Shown here piece by piece: positions 7,142-14,198 of a stretch of 43,107 nt of DNA. Source of the DNA: an uncultured Collinsella sp. (GTDB taxonomy: Bacteria; Actinomycetota; Coriobacteriia; Coriobacteriales; Coriobacteriaceae). Every line of letters starts with the position of its first letter. Within the stretch, counting starts at the first letter, position 1. The stretch covers positions 1-43,107 of the forward strand of contig CABSMV010000001.1 in the NCBI GenBank assembly GCA_902478935.1, in the 5' to 3' direction. The position numbers and the translations under genes are program-made. Below the pieces are notes generated by a model that was not told the DNA's origin, ran no database searches, and saw only the letters and a program-made list of their open reading frames with translations.

Positions 7142-7927
7142 ATGCAAACCACGCACATGGCGACCCCGGTACTGGAGGTCGCGCATCTCGAAAAGGTATA
7201 TGGAGCGCTGGGCAACGTGACCCGTGCGCTCAACGACGTCAGCTTTACCGTCAACCGCGGTGAGTTCGTGGGCATCATGGGCGCTTCGGGCTCGGGCAAG
7301 TCGACGTTGCTCAACTGCGTGTCGACCATCGATAGCGCCACGAGCGGCACGATCCGCATCAACGGGCAGGACGTAACACGCATGAAGCAGGCTAAGCTTT
7401 CGCAGTTCCGCCGCGAGGAGCTCGGCTTTATCTTCCAGGACTCCAACCTGCTCGATACGCTCACGGCACGCGAGAACATCGCCCTGCCGCTCACCATCGC
7501 CCGCACAAACTCGGCAGAGATCTCGACCCGCGTGCAGGATGTGGCAGCGCGCCTTTCCATCAGTCAGGTGCTCGACAAGTATCCCTACCAAATGTCCGGC
7601 GGCCAGCAGCAGCGCGTCGCCGCGGCTCGCGCGCTCGTCACCGACCCCACCATGATTATGGCCGACGAGCCCACCGGCGCCCTCGATTCCAAGAGCGCTC
7701 GCCTGCTGCTCGAGAGCCTAGAGGCCCTTAACCGCCGCCTACGTGCCACCGTGCTCATGGTCACGCACGACAGCTTTGCCGCCAGTTACACGAGCCGTGT
7801 GCTGTTTATTCGCGACGGCAAGATCTTCACCGAGCTGCGCCGCGGCGACACCGACCGCCGAGAGTTCTTCGACCGCATTATGGAGGTCGTTGCCATGATG
7901 GGCGGTGAGGGCTCCGATGCTCTGTAA
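7142..7927 (+). CDS. ABC transporter ATP-binding protein (BceA/MacB type)
   Basis: ATPase subunit of an FtsX-type ABC system at the cytoplasmic membrane, 261 residues. Walker A is GASGSGKST (about residues 48-56), the signature is MSGGQQQRVAAARAL, and Walker B is IMADEPTGALD with the catalytic Glu; the switch histidine lies in VTHD. LGFIFQDSNLL is the Q-loop typical of the BceA/LolD group. The start ATG follows AAGAAAGGA. It overlaps the permease gene, so the two form one operon. Bce-type systems usually confer resistance to cell-wall-active peptides, often with a two-component system. None adjoins this one. Confidence 0.9.
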   Translation: MQTTHMATPVLEVAHLEKVYGALGNVTRALNDVSFTVNRGEFVGIMGASGSGKSTLLNCVSTIDSATSGTIRINGQDVTRMKQAKLSQFRREELGFIFQDSNLLDTLTARENIALPLTIARTNSAEISTRVQDVAARLSISQVLDKYPYQMSGGQQQRVAAARALVTDPTMIMADEPTGALDSKSARLLLESLEALNRRLRATVLMVTHDSFAASYTSRVLFIRDGKIFTELRRGDTDRREFFDRIMEVVAMMGGEGSDAL

Positions 7928-10154
7928 ACTCGCTTGGGGCAACGTCCGCCGCGCCGGCCGCGACTACCTCGTCTACCTTTTGACGCTCACCCTGGGCGTC
8001 ACGGTCTTCTATGCCTTTAACACCATCTCGATGCAGGTCGACATCGCCGGCATCGATGAAAAGGGCTTAGCGCAGGTAATGGGCAGCATGCTCGGCGACC
8101 TGACGTACTTTTTGGCCGGTGTCATGGCCTTTTTGATGGTGTATGCCAATAACTTCATCATGAAACGCCGCAAGAAGGAGTTTGGCCTGTACCAGGTGCT
8201 CGGCATGGGGCGCGGGCGCGTCGCCACGATCATGGCGCTCGAGACGGTGATTGTCTCGGTCGGCGCCTTTGTCGCCGGCATTGTGCTGGGTGTGGGACTC
8301 TCCCAGCTCATGACGTTCTTTACGGCCTCGCTCTTTAAGACACAGATCGCCAATTTCCACTTCTTTTTCTCGGTGCATGCGTTCAATCTGACCCTTGCCT
8401 GCATGCTCGTAATGTTTGTGCTCACGCTACTGCTGAACCTTCGCGCCGTGCGTCGTACCAAACTCATCGAGCTTATGGGTGCCGAGCGTCGCAGCGAGAG
8501 CATCAAGACGCGCAACCCCTGGATCGCGATTGCCATCTTTGCCGTGGGCGTGGTGCTTGTGGGCGTGGCCTATTACCGTCTGCTACGTGATGGGTTCCCG
8601 CTAACCGCGACGGACAGCAAGCTGCAAGAGGCCATGAACCAGTTTGGTATTACGACCGCTATGGTTACCGTGGGCACCTTTGCCCTGTTCTGGGGACTCT
8701 CGGGCATGCTTATCAAGCTGCTGCAGAGCCTGCGCAGCGTGTATTGGCGCGGCCTCAATATGTTTACCGTGCGCCAGCTTGCGGCCAAGGTCAACACGGT
8801 GTGCTTTTCGATGGGCGTCATCGCGATGCTCCTGTTTTTGGCCATCACCTTGGTGACGTGCGGTATGTCGATTGCCAACGTGATGAACGAAAACCTGGAG
8901 CGCTATAACCCTGTTGACGTGTCTCAGACGTATGTCTATTACACGCCCGATACGCTCGACTACTACAAAAAGTATGTCAATCCGTCTGAGGCTGATCGCA
9001 TGGCGCTGGCCGATAGTACGGTCGATTTGTACTCCGCATGGCACGGCGATCGTGTCGACCCCGATAACGTTGCAGACGGTATTAAAGGCAAGTCGGCGGA
9101 CAACAACGACGAGACCGGCAAGAAGGTCAATATCGCCGATGTTGCCGGTGAGCATGTGCAGATCGATTCGTATCTGAGTTACCCGCTTGGCGGCTCGGAT
9201 CCTTCGGTGACCCCAAGTGAGATGTGCAAGACCATGGGCGAAAAGCTTCCCAAGGCGTTCGGGGGTAGCAATGCCGACATGACAGGCCTGTCTGTGACGC
9301 CGGCAAGTCAGTACAACAAACTGCGCCAGATGATGGGCAAGGAGCCGGTGCACATCGGTCACGACCAGTATCTGCTCACGTGTGATATGGGCGGCGAGCT
9401 GGTCGACCTGTACACCAAGTATATGGCTGGCGGCCATACCCTTACCTTGGGCGGGCATACGCTCAAGCCCGCAACCGATAAGTCGGACGAAGATACGGCG
9501 GCCATCGCCAACTCGGCGATGGGCAGTAATGGGGGTACCGTCGTCGTTGCCGACGAGCTGTTGTCCCAACTTAATCTGCAGCCGTATTCCAGTAGTCTGC
9601 TCGTTAACTACAAACAGGGGATGGATACGACCGAGGCAGACGAGAGCATTAAATACACTGTGCTCGACAATCTGCTCGTTGACGGCAAGGAGCCGGGGTC
9701 GTGGGGAACCTTCATCACACGCTCCGAGATGTACGCGCAAGCAGCGCAAATGAACGGTCTTATTAGCTACCTAGCCATCTACATCGGCTTTGTATTGGTC
9801 GTTGCATGCGCGGCGATTCTGTCGATCCAGCAACTCTCCAACGTGGCCGACGGCAGCCGCAGCTATCGTGTGCTGGCACAGATCGGCTGTGAGGACCGCC
9901 AGATTCGTCATTCGGTGATGGCGCAGCAAGCGGTATTCTTCCTGTTCCCGCTGGCAGTGGGCCTGGCGCACTCCTTTGTGGCACTTAAGGTGATCATCGA
10001 GCTGGTGAGCATTTTCGGAAATATGAGCATCGGCGGCACCGTGAGCCTCACCTGTGCAATCTTCCTGGCAGCATACGGTGGCTACTTCCTGGTGACCTAC
10101 CTCATGAGCACCGGCATGGTACAAGCCGCCATCGCCACCCGCTACAGCGAGTAA
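7917..10154 (+). CDS. FtsX-family ABC permease (BceB type)
   Basis: Membrane subunit of the pair with the preceding ATPase, 745 residues from the ATG at 7917, which has GAGGG upstream and overlaps the ATPase by 11 bp. A GTG at 7905 is possible. The topology is BceB-like: a first membrane segment near residues 16-36, three more within the first 200, two around 210-270, two more near 300-330, a large soluble extracellular region of about 280 residues (roughly 340-615), and segments at the C-terminus (ISYLAIYIGFVLVVACAAIL and later). The extracellular domain would bind the peptide or lipid-cycle substrate. Substrate is unknown. A strong terminator follows. Confidence 0.88.
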   Translation: MLCKLAWGNVRRAGRDYLVYLLTLTLGVTVFYAFNTISMQVDIAGIDEKGLAQVMGSMLGDLTYFLAGVMAFLMVYANNFIMKRRKKEFGLYQVLGMGRGRVATIMALETVIVSVGAFVAGIVLGVGLSQLMTFFTASLFKTQIANFHFFFSVHAFNLTLACMLVMFVLTLLLNLRAVRRTKLIELMGAERRSESIKTRNPWIAIAIFAVGVVLVGVAYYRLLRDGFPLTATDSKLQEAMNQFGITTAMVTVGTFALFWGLSGMLIKLLQSLRSVYWRGLNMFTVRQLAAKVNTVCFSMGVIAMLLFLAITLVTCGMSIANVMNENLERYNPVDVSQTYVYYTPDTLDYYKKYVNPSEADRMALADSTVDLYSAWHGDRVDPDNVADGIKGKSADNNDETGKKVNIADVAGEHVQIDSYLSYPLGGSDPSVTPSEMCKTMGEKLPKAFGGSNADMTGLSVTPASQYNKLRQMMGKEPVHIGHDQYLLTCDMGGELVDLYTKYMAGGHTLTLGGHTLKPATDKSDEDTAAIANSAMGSNGGTVVVADELLSQLNLQPYSSSLLVNYKQGMDTTEADESIKYTVLDNLLVDGKEPGSWGTFITRSEMYAQAAQMNGLISYLAIYIGFVLVVACAAILSIQQLSNVADGSRSYRVLAQIGCEDRQIRHSVMAQQAVFFLFPLAVGLAHSFVALKVIIELVSIFGNMSIGGTVSLTCAIFLAAYGGYFLVTYLMSTGMVQAAIATRYSE

Positions 10155-10191
10155 CAAGCGGGCAAAATCGTCGCAAAATCAGAGGCGTATG

Positions 10192-10232
10192 ACCGCCGCG
10201 AAGGGACCAGGGGCCCTTTCGCGGCGGTTTTT
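10192..10232 (+). terminator. Intrinsic terminator after the ABC permease
   Basis: ACCGCCGCGAAGGG (10192-10205) pairs with CCCTTTCGCGGCGGT (10214-10228) with a single extra base, then TTTT. This is the classic form and lies 37 nt after the stop. Confidence 0.85.
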
Positions 10233-10256
10233 GCCAATCTGGTGCGTCTCAGATAC

Positions 10257-10375
10257 AAGTGAGTAGACTTTTTTGAACCTGCCGAGCACATCGCGACAAA
10301 TGCTCAATAAAACCGCAGGTCAGAGCTATGTCGTTTTGGGGCGTGCTCGGCCTTCTGCAAAAAGCCTACTCACTT
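10257..10375. repeat. Long nested hairpin with CCGCAGGT loop (family 2)
   Basis: Outer stem AAGTGAGTAG-a-CTTTTT (10257-10273) pairs with AAAAAG-c-CTACTCACTT (10359-10375). A 7x7 internal loop follows (TGAACCT opposite CTTCTGC), then a perfect 9-bp stem GCCGAGCAC/GTGCTCGGC. An inner CGACA/TGTCG and GCTC/GAGC stem closes a loop holding AATAAAACCGCAGGT. The same loop word occurs at 42489-42502. No T-run follows and the function is unknown. Confidence 0.6.
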
Positions 10376-10392
10376 GGTTTTTCTGCTAGAAG

Positions 10393-10427
10393 ACCGCCAC
10401 GAGGGAAGGCAACTCCCTTACGGCGGT
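10393..10427. terminator. Terminator-like hairpin
   Basis: ACCGCC (10393-10398) pairs with GGCGGT (10422-10427) and an inner GAGGGA/TCCCT pairing strengthens it. Only a short TTTGG follows, so termination is uncertain. Confidence 0.45.
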
Positions 10428-10444
10428 TTGGACGTTTGCCCAGA

Positions 10445-10527
10445 TAGTCGTTGGGGACGTTCTTAAACGACTAGTCAAACAAGAACGTCCCCAACGACTA
10501 GTCATTTAAGAACGTCCCCAATGACTA
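10445..10527. repeat. Three-copy 20-nt repeat able to form alternative hairpins
   Basis: AAGAACGTCCCCAACGACTA occurs inverted at 10445-10464, direct at 10481-10500, and direct again at 10508-10527 with one change. The first copy is perfectly complementary to the second and nearly so to the third, so two mutually exclusive 20-bp hairpins are possible. It lies between convergent genes. Confidence 0.7.
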
Positions 10528-10592
10528 CAAGGAGCGTCCCTAGCTGCCGCATCCGGAGTAAGACAACGCCGCAGGTAGAGGACGGACAGCGA

Positions 10593-10691
10593 GCGGGTCG
10601 CATTTGAGACAAGGTGACGTGAAACGAAAGGGCGCTGACCTTCTGGTCGCGCCCTTGAAGTTGAACGTCAGATTGTCCAAATGCGGCCCGC
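10593..10691. repeat. Long interrupted hairpin in the permease/aroF spacer
   Basis: GCGGGtCGCATTT (10593-10605) pairs with AAATGCGgCCCGC (10679-10691). GACAA/TTGTC and TGACGT/ACGTCA continue the stem. A 7x7 loop (GAAACGA opposite GAAGTTG) and a 12-bp apical stem AAGGGCGC-GACC/GGTC-GCGCCCTT close it on TTCT. It resembles the other nested hairpins but lacks the GTCCTCGG strand. Confidence 0.55.
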
Positions 10692-10704
10692 GCAGCGTCG
10701 AGCC

Positions 10705-10732
10705 GTTACGGCGTTTGGTAAAACGCCGTAAC
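10705..10732 (-). terminator. Hairpin abutting the aroF stop codon
   Basis: GTTACGGCGTTT (10705-10716) and AAACGCCGTAAC (10721-10732) form a perfect 12-bp stem with a 4-nt loop, directly after the minus-strand stop. No U-run follows on the minus strand, so termination or 3'-end protection are both possible. Confidence 0.5.
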
Positions 10733-11764
10733 CTACACCCGCCCCGCGATCTCGTGGATGAGGTAGTCGGTCTTTTCCCAGCCCAGGCACGGGTCGGTGA
10801 TGGACTTGCCAAAGACGCCGCCGTCGACCGGCTGGTTGCCGTCTTCCAAGTAGGACTCGATCATAAAGCCCTTGACCAGCTTGGAGATTGACTTGTTGCG
10901 GCGGCAGCTGTCGAGCACCTCCTTGCAAATGCGATACTGCTCAAGCGGGCGCTTACCCGAGTTGTCGTGGTTGCAGTCGATGACCGCTGCCGGATTGGCA
11001 TAGCCGGCGTGCTCGGTGTAGCGTTCGGCCAGGCGCTCCAGGTGCTCGTAGTGGTAGTTGGGGTAGGTGCGACCGTCGAGACCGATGTAGCCACGCATAA
11101 CGGCGTGCGCGAGCGGATTGCCGTCGCACTCGACCTCCCAGTTGCGGAAGATGAAGCTCTGGTGCGCCTGCGCGGCGTAAATGGAGTTGAGCATAACGGT
11201 GGTGGAACCGGCAGTGGGATTCTTCATGCCGACGGGTACCGAAATGCCGCTCGACACCAGGCGATGCTCCTGGTTTTCGACCGAACGCGCACCCACGGCA
11301 ACATAGCTCAGCAGGTCAACGAGGTACTGGTAGTTGGACGGATAGAGCATCTCGTCGGCGGTGAAGAAGCCCGTTTCCTCAATAACGCGCAGGTGCATAT
11401 GGCGGATTGCCTTGACGCCCTCGAGCAGGTCGTCGGGAGCCTCGGGGTTGGGGTTGTGCAGAAGACCCTTGTAACCGGTGCCCTTGGTACGCGGCTTATT
11501 GGTGTAGACGCGCGGGATGATGATGAGCTTGTCCTTGACCTCCTCGGCGGTCTTGGCCAGTCGGTTCATGTACTCAAGCACCGAATCTTCGCGGTCGGCA
11601 GAGCACGGGCCGATGATGAGCACCTTGCGTGCGTCCTCACCGGTAAAGACTTTGGCGACCTCGGCGTCAAATGCCTGCTTTTTGGCGGTAAGCTCGGCAG
11701 AAAGCGGCATTTCCTCGCGGATCTCCATGGGGATCGGCAACTTGCGTTTGAATTCCATGGCCAT
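10733..11764 (-). CDS. aroF: 3-deoxy-7-phosphoheptulonate (DAHP) synthase
   Basis: First step of the shikimate pathway: condenses phosphoenolpyruvate with erythrose-4-phosphate. The 343 residues are the length of type I-alpha enzymes (AroF/G/H). Visible signatures are GPCSADRED near residue 52, PRVYTNKPRTKGTGYKGL (active-site Arg/Lys and PEP site), ARSVENQEHR, MKNPTAGS, and DCNHDNSGKRP, which carries metal-site residues. The ATG at 11764 has GAGGAGG 5-6 nt upstream. A second ATG lies two codons later. It is a single gene with its own promoter region. Which aromatic amino acid gives feedback inhibition cannot be read from sequence with confidence. Confidence 0.93.
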   Translation of the reverse strand: MAMEFKRKLPIPMEIREEMPLSAELTAKKQAFDAEVAKVFTGEDARKVLIIGPCSADREDSVLEYMNRLAKTAEEVKDKLIIIPRVYTNKPRTKGTGYKGLLHNPNPEAPDDLLEGVKAIRHMHLRVIEETGFFTADEMLYPSNYQYLVDLLSYVAVGARSVENQEHRLVSSGISVPVGMKNPTAGSTTVMLNSIYAAQAHQSFIFRNWEVECDGNPLAHAVMRGYIGLDGRTYPNYHYEHLERLAERYTEHAGYANPAAVIDCNHDNSGKRPLEQYRICKEVLDSCRRNKSISKLVKGFMIESYLEDGNQPVDGGVFGKSITDPCLGWEKTDYLIHEIAGRV

Positions 11765-11865
11765 AGGGGCCTCCTCAATCTATAGAAAGAGCAATAAGCG
11801 TATTGTCGAGTGTTCGGCATTATCCGCTGTCGCACGCTAAAGTGCAAGCCCTTGTCACCCCGAAA

Positions 11866-11915
11866 CCTACCAAAAAGAGACAGGTTTATTTTGGCAGGTT
11901 TTATCTGGGTAAACG
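11866..11915 (+). repeat. 50-bp intergenic repeat, copy R1
   Basis: Matches 41869-41918 at 47 of 50 positions. The left 33 bp forms a hairpin, with CCWRCCAAAA-type and TTTTGGCAGG arms around the loop AGAGACAGGTTTA. An inverted relative lies at 38313-38345. Confidence 0.7.
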
Positions 11916-11982
11916 TTGGCGCTCACCAGGATGGGATGACGCCGTGAGGGACCCTAAGCCTGCCGCCGATTCCCCGGGGAGT

Positions 11983-12222
11983 ACCCAGTGGGCAAAAAAT
12001 GCCAAATATGAGTACTGTTGCCAACCTAGTAACATATCAGTCTAGCGAGATAATAGACAAAGTGATAAATATGTTCATTAACGTTAGCAGACAGAAGTCT
12101 GCTAACGGGCGTTTTGATTAATTCAAAGGCGTATAGAGGCCGCAAGGAGGTCGTTTGAGGCGGTTTTGGCTGTTACCAAAAAGGTAACAGTACTCATATT
12201 TGCCATTTTTTGCCCACAGGGT
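11983..12222. mobile_element. MITE-like element with 40-bp terminal inverted repeats
   Basis: The left end 11983-12022 and right end 12183-12222 are inverted repeats with 37 of 40 matches, sharing the word AAATATGAGTACTGTT. The 160-bp centre is AT-rich, holds no gene, and contains a perfect 10-bp hairpin (GTTAGCAGAC, 12083-12106). A 17-bp palindrome, GTTACCAAAAAGGTAAC, sits at the inner edge of the right repeat. I see no obvious target-site duplication, so calling it a transposon derivative rests on architecture alone. Confidence 0.5.
12083..12112 (+). terminator. Perfect hairpin in the centre of the MITE-like element
   Basis: GTTAGCAGAC-agaa-GTCTGCTAAC followed by GGGCGTTTTGATT. Termination is plausible, but the four non-T bases before the T-run weaken it. 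Confidence 0.4.
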
Positions 12223-12279
12223 CTGGAAAGCGCCGTCAATGAGGTCTCAGGGAAGGCGTTTCGAGGGCTGCAAAACAAA

Positions 12280-12310
12280 AACGGGGACGCAGATTGCCTG
12301 CGTCCCCGTT
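12280..12310 (-). terminator. Intrinsic terminator of the MarR-ABC exporter operon
   Basis: On the minus strand AACGGGGACGCA pairs with TGCGTCCCCGTT around a 7-nt loop, followed by TTTTGTTTTG. It lies 31 nt after the exporter stop codon. Confidence 0.88.
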
Positions 12311-12341
12311 CTCGGGCGTTATTCGTTCACTGCGGCAGAAT

Positions 12342-14198
12342 TTACGCTGCCTCGTCGAACTGCGAATTGTACAGGTCGGCGTAGAAGCCGCCCTGGGCGA
12401 GCAGCTCGTCGTGCGTGCCCTTCTCGACGATGTCGCCGTCGCGGATTACCAAGATCACGTCGGCGTTGCGAATCGTGGACAGGCGGTGCGCGATGACAAA
12501 GCTGGTACGGCCTTGCATCAGCGCATCCATGGCGCGCTGAATGAGTTCCTCGGTACGGGTATCGACGTTGGAAGTCGCCTCGTCCAAAATCAGCGCCGGA
12601 CGGTCGGCCAAAATGGCACGGGCGATGGTCACGAGCTGGCGCTGGCCCTGCGACAGATTGGTGCCTTCCTCGTTGATCATAAAGTCGTAGCCGCCGGCGA
12701 GCGTATGGATAAAGTGATCGCAGCGTGCGGCGCGTGCGGCGGCTTCGACCTCGGCATCGCTTGCATCGGGGCGTCCGTAGCGGATGTTCTCGCGGATCGT
12801 GCCGTTAAACAGCCAGGTATCCTGCAGCACCATGGCAAACTCGCCGCGAAGTGCCGCGCGGTCCCAGTCGCGCACGTCGATGCCCTCGACGCGCAGCGAG
12901 CCGCCGTCCACATCGTAAAAGCGCTGCAGCAGCTTAATGAGCGTGGTCTTGCCAGCGCCGGTGGGACCGACGATGGCGATTGTCTGGCCGGGCTGCGCCT
13001 CGCAGCTAAAGTCGTGGATGATGGTCTTGTCGGGCGTATAGCCAAACTTGACATGGTCAAATTCCACGTGGCCGGGGCGCTTTTCGGGAATTTGCGCGTC
13101 GGCCTTCTGCTCCTCCTCGGGCGCGGCCAAAAACTCAAACACACGCTCGGTGGCAGCGGCCATCGACTGCATCGTGTTGCTCACGTTGCCCAGCTGCTGC
13201 ACCGGCTGCGTAAAGTTGCGCACGTACTGGATAAAGCTCTGGATGTCGCCGGGCGTGGCATTGCCGGTCAGCGCGAGCTGCGCGCCCACTACGACAACGC
13301 CCACGTAACCCATGTTGCCTACCAGGCTCATAAGCGGCATCATCAGGCCCGACAGGAACTGCGAGCGCCAGCCACTAATAAACAGGCGGTCGTTTTGACG
13401 GTCGAACTCCTCGATCGAGGCCTCGGCGCGGTCGAACACCTGAATAACGTTCTGGCCGGCAAAATCCTCCTCGATAATGCCGTTGACGGCGCCCAGAACC
13501 TGCTGCTGCTCGCGGAAGTACGGCTGCGAGAAGTGAATCATCACCATCAAGATAATCGCGGCGGCCGGCAGCGTGAGCACGGTGACGCCGGTGAGCGGCA
13601 GGCTGATCGAAAGCATCATGACGAGCACGCCGATAATCTGCGTGACGGACGTAATAAGCTGCGTTACGCTCTGGTTGAGCGACTGGCCCAGCGTATCGAC
13701 GTCGTTGGTGATGCGGCTGAGCACATCGCCCTTGCTGTGACCGTTGAAGTAGCTCATCGGCACGACGGCGATCTTGGCGGCGATCTCCTTGCGCATGCGG
13801 TAGCAGATCTTTTGCGTGACACCGGTCATGAGCCAGCCCTGGATCAGGCTGCAGGCAGAGCTCGCCAGATACAGGCAGAGCAAAAAGCCGAGCGTCTTGG
13901 CGATCCAGTTAAAGTCGACATCGCCGGTGCCGTTGACCTTGGCAACCAGGCCCTCGAACAGTTTGGTGGTGACCTGGCCGAGCACCTTAGGTCCCACAAT
14001 ATTGAAGATGACCGAGCACACGGCAAAGGCGACGGCGGCAAACACGGCAATCTTGTGCTGGCCGATATAGCCGAGCAGCTGCCTCATGGTGCCCTTAAAG
14101 TCCTTGGCCTTTTCGCCACGGCGCATGCCACCCATGCGGCCCATGGGTCCACGCTGACGGGTGGGCTTGGGAATTTGAGTCTTGGTCTCGTCTGCCAT
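12342..14198 (-). CDS. ABC exporter half-transporter, catalytically competent subunit
   Basis: Type IV (exporter) ABC protein of 618 residues: an N-terminal six-helix membrane domain (about residues 45-345) and a nucleotide-binding domain (about 375-610). Walker A is GPTGAGKTT, the signature is the variant LSQGQRQ, Walker B is LILDEATSNVD with the catalytic Glu, and the switch is AHRLSTI. The paired upstream gene has a degenerate site, so the two should form a heterodimer like TM287/288, BmrCD or LmrCD. Start and stop overlap the partner as TAATG, implying coupled translation. The N-terminus is basic and glycine-rich (GPMGRMGGMRRG). Drug or metabolite export is likely. Substrate is unknown. 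Confidence 0.92.
   Translation of the reverse strand: MADETKTQIPKPTRQRGPMGRMGGMRRGEKAKDFKGTMRQLLGYIGQHKIAVFAAVAFAVCSVIFNIVGPKVLGQVTTKLFEGLVAKVNGTGDVDFNWIAKTLGFLLCLYLASSACSLIQGWLMTGVTQKICYRMRKEIAAKIAVVPMSYFNGHSKGDVLSRITNDVDTLGQSLNQSVTQLITSVTQIIGVLVMMLSISLPLTGVTVLTLPAAAIILMVMIHFSQPYFREQQQVLGAVNGIIEEDFAGQNVIQVFDRAEASIEEFDRQNDRLFISGWRSQFLSGLMMPLMSLVGNMGYVGVVVVGAQLALTGNATPGDIQSFIQYVRNFTQPVQQLGNVSNTMQSMAAATERVFEFLAAPEEEQKADAQIPEKRPGHVEFDHVKFGYTPDKTIIHDFSCEAQPGQTIAIVGPTGAGKTTLIKLLQRFYDVDGGSLRVEGIDVRDWDRAALRGEFAMVLQDTWLFNGTIRENIRYGRPDASDAEVEAAARAARCDHFIHTLAGGYDFMINEEGTNLSQGQRQLVTIARAILADRPALILDEATSNVDTRTEELIQRAMDALMQGRTSFVIAHRLSTIRNADVILVIRDGDIVEKGTHDELLAQGGFYADLYNSQFDEAA

Larger units (their letters stand above)
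11765..12341. other. 577-bp spacer dominated by repeats
   Basis: Between aroF and the ABC exporter (both minus strand). It must hold the aroF promoter, for which TCGACA - 17 bp - TCTATA on the minus strand near 11780-11808 is a weak candidate. It also carries a copy of the 50-bp repeat (11866-11915), a MITE-like element (11983-12222) and the exporter terminator (12280-12310). No gene is supported. Confidence 0.6.

Noticed and set aside
6994..7560. Upstream extension of the Nudix-Vsr frame to 517 aa
   Set aside because: The extra 189 codons are antisense to the ABC ATPase and show no Nudix homology. The TTG at 6993 has a good ribosome site directly before MutT-like sequence.
10445..10527. CRISPR-like array
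   Set aside because: Only three copies, one of them inverted, with spacers of 7-16 nt and no cas genes.
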